DNA of 64,000 nucleotides from NCBI GenBank assembly GCA_002422605.1, contig DISW01000025.1:514937-578936 (forward strand), read 5' to 3'. Below the pieces are notes generated by a model. It was not told the origin of the DNA. It worked only from the letters and a program-made list of their open reading frames with translations, and did no database searches. Positions within the stretch are counted from its first letter, which is position 1, and each line of letters opens with the position of its first letter. Both the position numbers and the translations under genes were made by a program. Source of the stretch: Bacteriovoracaceae bacterium UBA6200 (GTDB lineage Bacteria; Bdellovibrionota; Bacteriovoracia; Bacteriovoracales; Bacteriovoracaceae). Below are positions 17,881 through 26,249 of this stretch, piece by piece.

Positions 17881-18153
17881 ATGAATATTAATAATTGTCG
17901 TTTTCTAAGAATCTTTAAGATTAATGCCATCGTTCTTTATCCCTTCGTCCTCTACTGCGACAGGAATCCCTCTGTTGAGATCAAAAGACATGAAGAAGTA
18001 CACTTAAAACAAATTCGACGACTGGGAATGATGAAATTTTATCGCCAGTATCTTCTCGAATACTGGCAAGGCCGAAGGAAAGGCTTGACCCATTATCAAG
18101 CCTACAGAAATATTTCTTTTGAGCGTGAGGCCTATAATCTTTTTAACAGCTGA
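17881..18153 (+). CDS. Small HExxH-motif protein
   Basis: A 90-residue protein with a hydrophobic start (NAIVLYPFVLYC), then KRHEEVHLKQ, a minimal HExxH zinc-site motif, and a conserved-looking tail (FYRQYLLEYWQGR, then YQAYRNISFEREAY). The final Glu-Glu-rich helix could supply a third zinc ligand, as in gluzincin-like folds. I have seen this layout among short uncharacterised proteobacterial proteins, but no function is known to me. The ORF begins right after the egt terminator and lacks a close Shine-Dalgarno sequence, so its expression signal is unclear. It converges on the HNH nuclease gene with a 22-bp overlap. Confidence 0.65.
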   Translation: MNINNCRFLRIFKINAIVLYPFVLYCDRNPSVEIKRHEEVHLKQIRRLGMMKFYRQYLLEYWQGRRKGLTHYQAYRNISFEREAYNLFNS

Positions 18154-18611
18154 ATCGTGTTTTGGACATTTCTCACATCAGCTTTGGCCCTGATAATAGC
18201 GTTTACCAGATCTCTTTGAGAAATCTTACCCTGACGAAGCTTTTCGCAGCCCAGGCTTTCCATTGGGTCTGTTAATTGAAAAAGAGATTTATGCTGAGGC
18301 CAGAGATTTTCTTCACGATTACTTCCTCCGGCACAAAGAGGGATGAGGTGATCGATTTTGTAGTCAGATCTATCTACGATTTTTAGACGATAACCATTGT
18401 CTCGATAAAGGTTGAAGATTTCTTGTTTCGCTTGAGGATCAACTTCGCGATTACAATAGGCGATTCTTTCTGGATAGCGGTATGAATCAGGACTTTCACA
18501 AAGGCGTCCTGGTGTGATGGCAAGGTCGGGGCCCATTGGGAATTCTGCTTTATAGCGTGATCCCCAAGCTAATGAAGTCATCGTGATTAATGCAATAATG
18601 AGAAGTTTCAT
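18132..18611 (-). CDS. Secreted HNH-family nuclease
   Basis: A 159-residue protein with a signal peptide (MKLLIIALITMTSLAWGS), so a mature enzyme of about 140 residues in the periplasm or outside. The HNH core is visible as YKIDHLIPLCAGGSNREENL followed by WPQHKS: the Asp-His pair, the central Asn and the final His. Three or four cysteines may form disulfides. It is probably a metal-dependent endonuclease; degradation of prey or environmental DNA is plausible but inferred. It overlaps the convergent HExxH gene by 22 bp. Confidence 0.8.
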   Translation of the reverse strand: MKLLIIALITMTSLAWGSRYKAEFPMGPDLAITPGRLCESPDSYRYPERIAYCNREVDPQAKQEIFNLYRDNGYRLKIVDRSDYKIDHLIPLCAGGSNREENLWPQHKSLFQLTDPMESLGCEKLRQGKISQRDLVNAIIRAKADVRNVQNTIQLLKRL

Positions 18612-18744
18612 TCCACCTCCAACTGTCGTTTGCCATGGTTTAACTTAGGGGGGCGGTTGATGTCAAATATTTCTAATGAGTAGTATAAGTTTTACTTAAT
18701 AAAGAAGGGAGAAGTTAACCTGAAAACAATAACTTACTCCCTAT

Positions 18745-18855
18745 TCACGGAGGGTGTAGGAACCGTGAGATTTTCATCCATCCGCTATACAAGCGTGGTC
18801 TTAGGATCATAACGGTCAGAACCCTGAAGAAAAAAACTGTCTGATAGATTCTCAT
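18745..18855 (-). CDS. Possible 36-residue small protein downstream of the sensor kinase
   Basis: Inside the 330-bp gap 18612-18941, an ATG at 18855 follows AAGGAGGT by 7 bp, a perfect ribosome site. The frame runs 36 codons to a TGA at 18745 and encodes a basic, partly hydrophobic peptide (MRIYQTVFFFRVLTVMIL then RPRLYSGWMK). It is 87 bp downstream of the kinase stop on the same strand and could be the operon's last gene. A 7-bp inverted repeat (TCACGG/CCGTGA) overlaps its 3' end. Without comparative data it may be chance. The rest of the gap shows nothing recognisable. Confidence 0.35.
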   Translation of the reverse strand: MRIYQTVFFFRVLTVMILRPRLYSGWMKISRFLHPP

Positions 18856-18941
18856 GAACAAGACCTCCTTGTCTTTTGCCTTGTCATAAAAATACAAAAA
18901 GAATGTTGAAAGAAGGTGGAGTAGTAAAAGGGAAAAATGTT

Positions 18942-20414
18942 CTACACGCGATTGAACTTCACTTTGAGGCAGGCCCCAGGTGTCGACGAATGATCATTAC
19001 GATTCATCATTTCAAGTTGACCACCATGAACCTGCGCAATTGTTTTCATGATAACTGAACCCAAGCCGAGTGAGAAATCATTGGGATCTTTTTCTTTAAG
19101 AAGACGTCTCTCTCTCCTCTTACCAAATGATTTGATGGCCTCTTCTGTTAGCCCTGGACCATCATCCGTAACGAGAATTTCTACATGGTCTTTAAGATTG
19201 TTAATAGAAACTGTAATCTGATTGGCAGCATATCGAGAGGCATTGTCAAAAGCATTTCTGAATAAACGGGTTATGAGATGATTGTCACCAAGAATGACAG
19301 GTGCGGACTCCTGGGCCTTAATCAGCTCCCATTTGAGAGATTCTCCGGATGCAATTTGGCGTGATGACACTTCAGACTCAAGAAGAGATGTGAGATCAAT
19401 CTTTTCCGTTGTTGATTTGTAGTGTGGCCCGTCGATGGTTGCTATGAGAGTTAACTTCTCCAAAAGATCTTTGAAGTAACGTATATCGATACCAATCATC
19501 GAAAAAACTTCACTCCGGTCTTCAGCAGTCAAAAGGTCATTATGTTCTCTCAAAGTTTCAAAGGCGGTATTAAGACTTGTAAGAGGGGTTCTTAGGTCAT
19601 GCCCAAGCTCTTGCAGAAGATTGGATCTTGAAATCTCTGTATCCTGCAGTCGGACTACAAGTCTTTCAATCTCATCGGCCATGCGATTGAAGTCTATAAG
19701 AAGATTTCCGAATTCATCAAAACGTTTTATTTCAAATCGCGCTTTAAGATCCCCTGATCCCAGACGGGTGAGAACTTTGCGGGATTCTTTTGATTTCCGG
19801 CGAAGGTAATAAAAGGTTAGGGAGAGAGCGAGGAATACAGCAAATACAGCTGTCGTAAATGTATGGGCCCCTTGGATGAGAAGATAGGGACCTTGAATGA
19901 GCGCACGATCATTGTAAGAAACAAGATAGGTTACCGGAGCAGTATCGAGCTTAAGGATAAAGGCTTTAGGCTCCCAGATAAAGTCCTGTCCGGTAGTGAT
20001 CATCCCATGTGTCTTAGTTGGTAATTGAAGATTTTCCCACTCTATTGGCAAAGGCTTCTCTGTCGTGGATGAAAGGATCCTTCCTTTCTGTGCCACTAGC
20101 CAAAGTGATGGTTTAGGACTTGTTTCTTCTCCTGATATACCCAGATCATGGCCGAAGTCAGTAAGCTTCAGAAGATTAAAGGTGTCACTTTGGACAACAG
20201 GAGGAGTATCAACATTATTAACGTTAATTTTTGAAACAGGTTGATAATCGTTTTTCTTTTCAATCGCCCGGGCAAGGTACATGAAATAGCCATAGCGATA
20301 TTCGGCTACGGCCATATCAGATAAACGGATAAAACAATAGATGGAGATCAGACTTATGGTGAGTGCACCAACGACACTTAGTAAAAATAGCCTTAGATAT
20401 AAAGGCACTTTCAT
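18942..20414 (-). CDS. Membrane sensor histidine kinase
   Basis: A 490-residue two-component kinase. An N-terminal transmembrane helix, a periplasmic sensor of about 150 residues and a second helix (residues about 178-200) precede a HAMP linker (KARFEIKRFDEFG), an H-box ELGHDLRTPLTSL with His272, an N-box RNAFDNASRYAA, and G boxes VTDDGPGL and SLGLGS. The start at 20414 shares one base with the stop of the response regulator gene (TGATG); an in-frame ATG at 20426 is a possible alternative. The signal sensed is unknown. The pair forms one operon. Confidence 0.9.
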   Translation of the reverse strand: MKVPLYLRLFLLSVVGALTISLISIYCFIRLSDMAVAEYRYGYFMYLARAIEKKNDYQPVSKINVNNVDTPPVVQSDTFNLLKLTDFGHDLGISGEETSPKPSLWLVAQKGRILSSTTEKPLPIEWENLQLPTKTHGMITTGQDFIWEPKAFILKLDTAPVTYLVSYNDRALIQGPYLLIQGAHTFTTAVFAVFLALSLTFYYLRRKSKESRKVLTRLGSGDLKARFEIKRFDEFGNLLIDFNRMADEIERLVVRLQDTEISRSNLLQELGHDLRTPLTSLNTAFETLREHNDLLTAEDRSEVFSMIGIDIRYFKDLLEKLTLIATIDGPHYKSTTEKIDLTSLLESEVSSRQIASGESLKWELIKAQESAPVILGDNHLITRLFRNAFDNASRYAANQITVSINNLKDHVEILVTDDGPGLTEEAIKSFGKRRERRLLKEKDPNDFSLGLGSVIMKTIAQVHGGQLEMMNRNDHSSTPGACLKVKFNRV

Positions 20415-21088
20415 CAGGTTTTCCATTCCAATCGGTAACCCAGGCCGTAAACAGAAGAAATTTGAAGTGATGTTCCCGCTATTTCTCTGATCTTTCTTCG
20501 AAGGTGACTCATATGTGAGTCTACTGTCCGGTCATAGAGATCAGCATTGTCATAAAGTGAATTAAGAATGTTTTCCCGTGTGACGATATCGCCGGCCTTC
20601 CTTGTGAGGAGAATCAGGATATCGAGTTCTTTACGACCAAGAGAAACCACTTGCCCCATGAGTGTCGCGGCCCTTTTAGTGGGATCGATGGTGAGTTCAC
20701 CAAATTTGATCGTATGAACAGCAGGAGAGAATTTTTTAATAAATTTATTCAATCTTGCCTTGAGTTCTTCAAGCCCAAAGGGTTTTCTTAAATAATCATC
20801 AGCCCCATTTTTTATTCCCTTAACAACAGTCGCTTCATCTGTGCGGGCACTTAGAAATACGATAGGCACTTCATTTCCCGATTCACGGATTCTCTGGCAT
20901 AAATCCAGGCCGCTGCCATCTGGCAAACCTATGTCCATCAGAAGTAAATCAAAGTGCTTTGTATTGATTTTGGTCCAGGCATCACTTATGGTTGTGGCAT
21001 TTTCTGTTTCAAATCCACTGAGCTTAAGATTAAGAGTAAGAATCTTTGTAATTTGTAAATCATCTTCAATAATAAGAATGTTTGGCAT
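20414..21088 (-). CDS. OmpR-family response regulator
   Basis: A 224-residue receiver plus winged-helix protein. The receiver has the acidic triplet at residues 8-10 (IIEDD), phosphoacceptor Asp52 in LLLMDIGLPDG, Thr/Ser in FLSAR, and Lys in LRKPFG. The DNA-binding domain has SLGRKELDILILL and the recognition helix region DRTVDSHMSHLRRKI, ending in GLGYRLEW. It is followed by its kinase with a one-base overlap. Upstream on the same strand (about 220 bp) is a metzincin-like lipoprotein, a possible target. A close but degenerate paralogue lies at 26250-26876. Confidence 0.93.
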   Translation of the reverse strand: MPNILIIEDDLQITKILTLNLKLSGFETENATTISDAWTKINTKHFDLLLMDIGLPDGSGLDLCQRIRESGNEVPIVFLSARTDEATVVKGIKNGADDYLRKPFGLEELKARLNKFIKKFSPAVHTIKFGELTIDPTKRAATLMGQVVSLGRKELDILILLTRKAGDIVTRENILNSLYDNADLYDRTVDSHMSHLRRKIREIAGTSLQISSVYGLGYRLEWKT

Positions 21089-21307
21089 TGTTTATTTCCT
21101 CGTAGTTCGAATATTACTCTTTAGACAAAATTAAAAAACAGAAAAGTGTTGGAGCAATATTTATGGTTATAAAACTAATCAATTTACTTTTGATTGAGTG
21201 AGGATGAGATCCTCATTAACTGCTGATTTTATATGAAGGGCGATATCTGAGAAGTTTAGAGCACGTGAGCGCGGAGTTAAAGAATAGAGTATTATTTAAA
21301 AACCATT

Positions 21308-21949
21308 CTATTTTAAAAATTCCTTTCCGACTTCTCTCATAATAAAACCCAATGCGTAGGGGACAGATGAATCCCGATCCAGACTCCAACTCACCTCATG
21401 TTCAAACCCAAGTTTATGAACCCATTCATGAAAAAGATTACCTGCAACCCCGGCCGGTGTGTAGCTATCGAAAAATTTGGTGTTTATCCATATGCGGCGA
21501 GAGTTGCGAAAGGTATAACCTACGACATTAGTGTCAGCATGATAAAATTCAATCTCTGCATCCATTTGATTATTTCTTTCAGGGCTTAAGGCTTCCGCTC
21601 CATTCAAAACGATTTGATAAATCTGGGCATTGGTAAAGCCGCGATTACCGACAAATGTTTCTTCGTCGTTGTATTTATATTTTAAAATTTTGTTTCTAAA
21701 GCTTTCAGTTGCTATAACCGTTTTGATAATTTCAATGGCCTCGCGAAGTTTTATCTCTTGTTCTAAAGTTGCATTGACCATGTCAAGATTCACTTCAAAA
21801 GTAAGGGCTTCATTTGGAAGCGGATCATTTGCAGTGTGATTGCCATAAATCGCTTCCAGGTGGTATTCGCGGTTATTGTTGCTCTTTGAATCAGAGCAGG
21901 AACTACCAAGAATGATCGTTAGAAAAAGGAGCAAGGCCGTTCTTTTCAT
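21308..21949 (-). CDS. Metzincin-like zinc protease lipoprotein (paralogue 1)
   Basis: A 213-residue exported protein with lipobox LGSSC (Cys18). The C-terminal domain has HEWVHKLGFEH (His174, His178, His184), an exact HExxHxxGxxH metzincin zinc signature with catalytic Glu175. About 20 residues later SSVPYALG stands where metzincins have their Met-turn, but no Met is in that turn. The upstream part contains KGFTNAQIY-like and RRIWINTKFF segments shared with the paralogue at 27107. The family is not one I can name. An outer-membrane-anchored protease is the likely product, with activity unproven. It precedes the response regulator-kinase operon on the same strand. Confidence 0.75.
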   Translation of the reverse strand: MKRTALLLFLTIILGSSCSDSKSNNNREYHLEAIYGNHTANDPLPNEALTFEVNLDMVNATLEQEIKLREAIEIIKTVIATESFRNKILKYKYNDEETFVGNRGFTNAQIYQIVLNGAEALSPERNNQMDAEIEFYHADTNVVGYTFRNSRRIWINTKFFDSYTPAGVAGNLFHEWVHKLGFEHEVSWSLDRDSSVPYALGFIMREVGKEFLK

Positions 21950-22021
21950 GGAAAGAATATTGTCACGAAGGATTTTAGTTTCGAATGGGGTAAGGTTTTC
22001 CGGAATTAATTACTCAGAAGA

Positions 22022-22780
22022 TTAGGAGAGTAATCCCATCTCTTCCATGCCGAGTGCCATTTTGGGAGTTCTTTCAAGTGTATAGATATTATAAGCGTGT
22101 CTGATTACTGGTTGAGCGACATTTCTCACGGGACAACCTCCCGGCGTTTCGCCTCGTTCGATACCTGCATGGGCATGTCCATGAAAAGCGATATCTGCTT
22201 TACCATAGTCAATTGCTTCCGCCAGATAGTAGCTTCCAAGGAAAGGATAGATTTCTTTTTTTTCGCCTGCCAGAGTTTGAGCAGTCGGCGAATAGTGAAG
22301 GAGGACAATCTTATAATCAGTATCGAGTTGTTTGATTGAGGATTCAAGTTCACGTGCCTGACCCCGAGAGTGTCTGACAAAGGATTTCATTTCAGGCTCT
22401 CCGAAATCTGATCCGCAAGCACCGACGAAACCACCGCCAAAGCCTTTCGCCCCGGCAATCCCCACGCGGTAGCTTCCAATATTGAGAATGACTGAATTTC
22501 TTTCAAGGACAGTGACTCTTACATCATTCAGGACTTTGATTGATTCTTCTACCTGGTCAGAGTGGTAGTCATGATTTCCTAAAACAGCGATGACAGGGAT
22601 GGGACATTTTAATAAATCTTCAGCGAGCACTTTCATTTCATCGACATGACCTGTTTGAGTAAGATCTCCGGCAAGAAGGAGAAAGTCTGCCTTATCCCGT
22701 AAATTTGAAAAATGCTGGCTAAAGCGGTTATGAGAGGTCCGGTCGAAATGAATGTCTCCTGCTGCTGCAATTCGAATCAT
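22022..22780 (-). CDS. Calcineurin-like metallophosphoesterase
   Basis: A 252-residue cytoplasmic protein with the full set of metallophosphoesterase motifs in order: AAGDIHFD, LLLAGDLTQTG, AVLGNHDYH, VLLHYSP and FHGHAHAG, which coordinate two metal ions. Substrate cannot be told; relatives include nucleotide phosphodiesterases and protein phosphatases. It overlaps the nucleotidyltransferase-BON gene upstream by 4 bp, so the pair is translationally coupled. That pairing suggests opposing addition and removal of a nucleotide or phosphate group. Confidence 0.9.
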   Translation of the reverse strand: MIRIAAAGDIHFDRTSHNRFSQHFSNLRDKADFLLLAGDLTQTGHVDEMKVLAEDLLKCPIPVIAVLGNHDYHSDQVEESIKVLNDVRVTVLERNSVILNIGSYRVGIAGAKGFGGGFVGACGSDFGEPEMKSFVRHSRGQARELESSIKQLDTDYKIVLLHYSPTAQTLAGEKKEIYPFLGSYYLAEAIDYGKADIAFHGHAHAGIERGETPGGCPVRNVAQPVIRHAYNIYTLERTPKMALGMEEMGLLS

Positions 22781-23766
22781 GTAATCGCCTCACTGCTTTC
22801 TGGTGCACCGACAATTCGTACATTCACAAGATTTTCAAATTCCATGTGAGGGGCCATGGCAGTGATGACTTCTTCTAAAGCGTCCATTTGTTCTTTGGTA
22901 AAAACTTCACCTCTTGCAATGATAGTTTTATTGGAGACAGTTATTTTTACATCATGTTCTGCAACTCTTTCATCTAGTGTTAAGGCTTCCATTATTCTTC
23001 CTTTAATGTAGATAGGAGAGTCCATGCCTTCCTCGGATGTTTCAGGCATCTCGTTTTTCATTCGATAAGGATGCACAATGGCTTCTGGAGAATAAATAGA
23101 TGAATCAAAGAGGGCCCGATACAATTTCTGAATAACATCATTAGGGACAGCAATATCGTTGGATTGCCCATAAATGAGCAAGGCCAATATTCTTCGTGGA
23201 GCATGGCGTGCCCGACGGAGGAGATATTCCCAATCAATATTTCCTTGTTTTAAAACGGCCAAAGCATCATGCCAGTGATGAGGATTATGTTCTTGATGAG
23301 CGGCGGCTTTAATAAGGATAAAATCTTCAGGGCTTATGGCATTGATGTAATGATTTAAATACTGGATTCTCCGCACATGGGATTTCACATCGTCATCAAA
23401 ATAAATGTCGCCGCTTGATTTAAAGATAATATCGACAAGAATGTTTTCCTTCCAGGCCTTAAAGAGCCAGACGGGATCTCGCTTTTGACAAGTAAAGCCT
23501 CCTTTTTCTTCGAGTACTTCCAGCACTCGGTTAGAATCATCAGGGCTAACAAAGAGATCGATATCATGGGTTATCCGAGGTCTTCCCAGGCTTTTGGCCG
23601 CCACTCCACCAATTAAGGCATAGGGAATGTAAGCCGAATCGAGGATATCTATTGCTTCAAAAAGAATCTTTTCCAGAGTAGGTAGATCTGAGAGATTGTG
23701 ATCGTGATAATCGCGCTCCTTTTGTTCAAGCTCTTCCGTATGACTCAAAATCTTTTTTGTGTCCAT
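22777..23766 (-). CDS. Nucleotidyltransferase-fold protein fused to a BON domain
   Basis: A 329-residue protein. The ATG at 23766 is preceded by GGGGGG; an in-frame TTG further upstream is less likely. Residues about 40-190 show a minimal nucleotidyltransferase fold: LIGGVAAKSLGRPRITHDID followed by LFV, with the GG and DxD-type catalytic motif, and later HNPHHWHDALAVL. Residues about 255-325 form a BON domain (YIKGRIMEALTLDERV to NLVNVRIV), a module usually periplasmic or lipid-associated. There is no signal peptide. The fusion and its coupling to a metallophosphoesterase are unusual. A function in nucleotide transfer (AbiEii/MNT-like) is inferred. Confidence 0.75.
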   Translation of the reverse strand: MDTKKILSHTEELEQKERDYHDHNLSDLPTLEKILFEAIDILDSAYIPYALIGGVAAKSLGRPRITHDIDLFVSPDDSNRVLEVLEEKGGFTCQKRDPVWLFKAWKENILVDIIFKSSGDIYFDDDVKSHVRRIQYLNHYINAISPEDFILIKAAAHQEHNPHHWHDALAVLKQGNIDWEYLLRRARHAPRRILALLIYGQSNDIAVPNDVIQKLYRALFDSSIYSPEAIVHPYRMKNEMPETSEEGMDSPIYIKGRIMEALTLDERVAEHDVKITVSNKTIIARGEVFTKEQMDALEEVITAMAPHMEFENLVNVRIVGAPESSEAIT

Positions 23767-23923
23767 GGCGAGGCCCCCCTGATCCAAAGATTGTTTCAAA
23801 AAGCAGGCCAGAGCAATACAGCGGAAATACAGGAAAATTGAGAAAGAATTGAGGCAAATTGTCTCATTAATTGAGCAGAAGTTAATACTAAAGTGTTTTA
23901 ATCAGTCTACCGATAGGTTGTTT

Positions 23924-24499
23924 ATGAAATGCCATAAACTACTCACCTTATGTTTACTCATTACTCTACCAACCATAAGTTCCGCCTATGAAGAGGACTG
24001 TGAAGACGGTTTGCCTTTGACTGGGACCACTGCCCTCTTAAAGACATTAGAGGATGTCAGTAATGGCTTGTATAAGAATATTGCTACCATGAAAGTTAAT
24101 CATGATGGGGAAGGTGTTCTTGCTGTTTATTATGAAAATGGAAAACCGAAACTTTTAAAGCTTACTTATAAAAACGGAAGTGGAACCGTTGTTAAACAAG
24201 TCTCCTTTGATGATTTAGCTGCAGGCAAGCCACTTATTTATGAGAATCCGGATAAACCAGGGAAAGCCATCGTTTTAGAGAAAGGCTCAAAATTTGGCGA
24301 TGGTCATTATGATTTCCGTTTTAAAATCAGATCAAAATTAAAACCTGAAGAGTTTGATACTTATCCTATACAATTTAAACCATCAGCTGATGCTCCAGTA
24401 ATTACTTATAAAAATAAAACGTTCAAGAAGATGGTCATTTCTCCGGGGGTCAGTATGTTCTCCTGGGATGGGACTTTCAAGAATGTTGAATTTAATTAA
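23924..24499 (+). CDS. Secreted hypothetical protein, 191 residues
   Basis: The ATG at 23924 opens a signal peptide (MKCHKLLTLCLLITLPTISS, probably cleaved before AYEED). The mature part is about 170 residues, Lys-rich and mostly beta by composition, with a short acidic start containing one Cys. I recognise no domain. It is followed 14 bp later by a hotdog thioesterase on the same strand, probably the same transcript but not obviously the same pathway. Confidence 0.65.
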   Translation: MKCHKLLTLCLLITLPTISSAYEEDCEDGLPLTGTTALLKTLEDVSNGLYKNIATMKVNHDGEGVLAVYYENGKPKLLKLTYKNGSGTVVKQVSFDDLAAGKPLIYENPDKPGKAIVLEKGSKFGDGHYDFRFKIRSKLKPEEFDTYPIQFKPSADAPVITYKNKTFKKMVISPGVSMFSWDGTFKNVEFN

Positions 24500-24513
24500 C
24501 CAAGAGAAAGATA

Positions 24514-24933
24514 GTGCAAAAGAAGCTTAGCCTAGAAGAAGTGAATACCGTTTTCACTCAGGGACAACTACCAGAATCATTTGGAATTAATATCATTGAG
24601 CTGGGGGATGATTTTGCAGTCGGAACTTTAACAGTTGATGAGAGGCATCTTCGTCCTGGGAATATTATGAATGGGGGCGTCTCATTAGTTCTGATTGAAA
24701 CAATGGGGAGCATAAGCTCATGCTTATTCCTTGATCTTGATAAGCAAAATTCTTTTGGTATTCAGGTAAATGCAAATCATATTTCAATTGCAAAACCTGG
24801 CGATGTTTTAACTGCCAGATCGGAAAAAATCCATATTGGTAAAACTACCCAGATCTGGGACGTCACTATCACTAATCAAAAAGAAAAATTAGTATCATCG
24901 GGTAGAATTACAATGCTCGTAACGGACAGATGA
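24514..24933 (+). CDS. Hotdog-fold thioesterase (PaaI-like)
   Basis: A 139-residue protein beginning at a GTG preceded by AAGAGAAAG. The hotdog signature is RPGNIMNGGVSLVLIETMGS, where the Asn-Gly-Gly turn and the following Glu form the active-site helix, then VNANHISIAKPGD and ITNQKEKLVSSGRITMLV. Members hydrolyse acyl-CoA or aryl-CoA thioesters; the exact substrate is unknown. It shares a transcript with the upstream secreted protein and ends at a terminator shared with the convergent lipoprotein gene. Confidence 0.85.
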   Translation: MQKKLSLEEVNTVFTQGQLPESFGINIIELGDDFAVGTLTVDERHLRPGNIMNGGVSLVLIETMGSISSCLFLDLDKQNSFGIQVNANHISIAKPGDVLTARSEKIHIGKTTQIWDVTITNQKEKLVSSGRITMLVTDR

Positions 24934-24943
24934 AAGGGAAATA

Positions 24944-24964
24944 GGGAAGGGCCAGGCCCTCCCC
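24944..24964. terminator. Bidirectional hairpin between convergent genes
   Basis: GGGAAGGGCC and GGCCCTCCCC pair around a single base with one mismatch. It lies between the converging thioesterase and lipoprotein genes, 11 and 9 bp from their stops. T runs are short on both sides. Confidence 0.55.
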
Positions 24965-24972
24965 TTATAAGT

Positions 24973-25710
24973 TTACTTTTCTTCTTGAGCTTCTCGAAGA
25001 TTCAGATTCTGTTGGGTCGAACGGCGCTGTTGAGCAGGGTCTCCAATCCAACGGATCTTATTCACCACTGACTCACCTGCATCGGCAGTATTGTATTGAC
25101 TACCAAAACTAATGACGGATGTATTGGCCGTAGCTTTCCCATTAAGAAAATCCATTGTTTCTTTCCCATAAGTAATTCTGGCGGCATCTGCTGACATCGC
25201 TCCTGAAAGAACTTTATGGGCAAGGTTCAATGACAAGATATTCATGGCTTCATTATCAGCATATGAAGACATGGTTCCTTTGGTACGATCCAGGACGACT
25301 GAACCATTATATCTCCAGATATCATCGACTTTACCTTGTGGTGCTTTATAGTCCACAACATGTTCTAACGAATTTTGATGTAAGAGAGGAAAGCGGTGCG
25401 AATAAACATCTTTGTGGACAATAATCTTCTTAAATGGGGCAACATTCCTCCAGACTAATGAGTCAGAAGTGGTTTCATGCGGATCACCGTATTTTGAGAT
25501 CATGTCTCTTGCTGCTTGCATTGAACTTTCAGGCCATCCGCTGGTTAGACTATTAGCACGGTTAAATGCATCCTGATTTATATTCTTACTTTGAACATTA
25601 TCAGTAGACGCCGTTTTGTTCATTGTTGTCTGTTGGTCCTTTTTAAAAGTGGAACAACTTACTAATCCAATTGATAAAGACAGTAGAATCCCGAGTCTTA
25701 TTTTTTTCAT
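24973..25710 (-). CDS. Lipoprotein of unknown function, 245 residues
   Basis: The ATG at 25710 follows GGAGG and opens a signal peptide with lipobox GLVSC (MKKIRLGILLSLSIGLVSCS). In-frame upstream starts lack this site. The mature protein has a Gln/Asn/Thr-rich linker and a soluble domain with AARDMISKYGDPHET and LVWRNVAPFKKIIVHKD, ending in a Gln/Arg-rich tail. I recognise no named family. It probably sits in the outer membrane facing the periplasm. It appears monocistronic. Confidence 0.65.
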   Translation of the reverse strand: MKKIRLGILLSLSIGLVSCSTFKKDQQTTMNKTASTDNVQSKNINQDAFNRANSLTSGWPESSMQAARDMISKYGDPHETTSDSLVWRNVAPFKKIIVHKDVYSHRFPLLHQNSLEHVVDYKAPQGKVDDIWRYNGSVVLDRTKGTMSSYADNEAMNILSLNLAHKVLSGAMSADAARITYGKETMDFLNGKATANTSVISFGSQYNTADAGESVVNKIRWIGDPAQQRRSTQQNLNLREAQEEK

Positions 25711-25870
25711 AGTTTCCTCCATGAAGTTATGGTCTCTCAATCCACTTAACTAAGTTACTGGTCGAGCAATATTGGGACCAAAATATACAGCATGGATTCC
25801 TCATTAAAACATTCTGCTCTTGATTCTGTGCTGATCGACTCATCTTAACATTCTTGTTTGAATCCCTTTT

Positions 25871-26143
25871 ATGGAAAATCAAACAACAAATGAAATCTCA
25901 CAAAACCCAAAAGAACTGATGAAGAGTATAGAAGATATACTGGCTTCAGTTAAAGATCTCTGCCGCAGTAATTCAGGTGCACTCAGTGATCCTATGGGAA
26001 AGGCGCTCTTAGAGACATCAGGTGATGTTCTGGAGGGACTGATAAAAACCTTTGAACATTACCGAGAAGGCGGAGAGGTCTGGAAAACAGAGTACATGGA
26101 TTATGACGAACGTCCTCAGAAGAGCAGTGATCCATGGGATTAG
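25871..26143 (+). CDS. Small acidic hypothetical protein, 90 residues
   Basis: A cytoplasmic helical protein without signal peptide. It includes a long amphipathic stretch PKELMKSIEDILASVKDL and ends with a Pro/Asp-rich tail (ERPQKSSDPWD). One Cys. It is about 106 bp upstream of the degenerate response regulator on the same strand. I recognise no family, and it may be an ElaB/YqjD-like ribosome- or membrane-associated protein lacking the anchor, which is speculation. Confidence 0.5.
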   Translation: MENQTTNEISQNPKELMKSIEDILASVKDLCRSNSGALSDPMGKALLETSGDVLEGLIKTFEHYREGGEVWKTEYMDYDERPQKSSDPWD

Positions 26144-26249
26144 ACAGCATCATTCTTGAATAAATATGGAATCAGATCCTGGAACTAAATGCCATGGTTT
26201 TTTGCAGCGGGAGCTTGTGGCATTCTCTTCTTGTCGAGAGGAGGACGCC

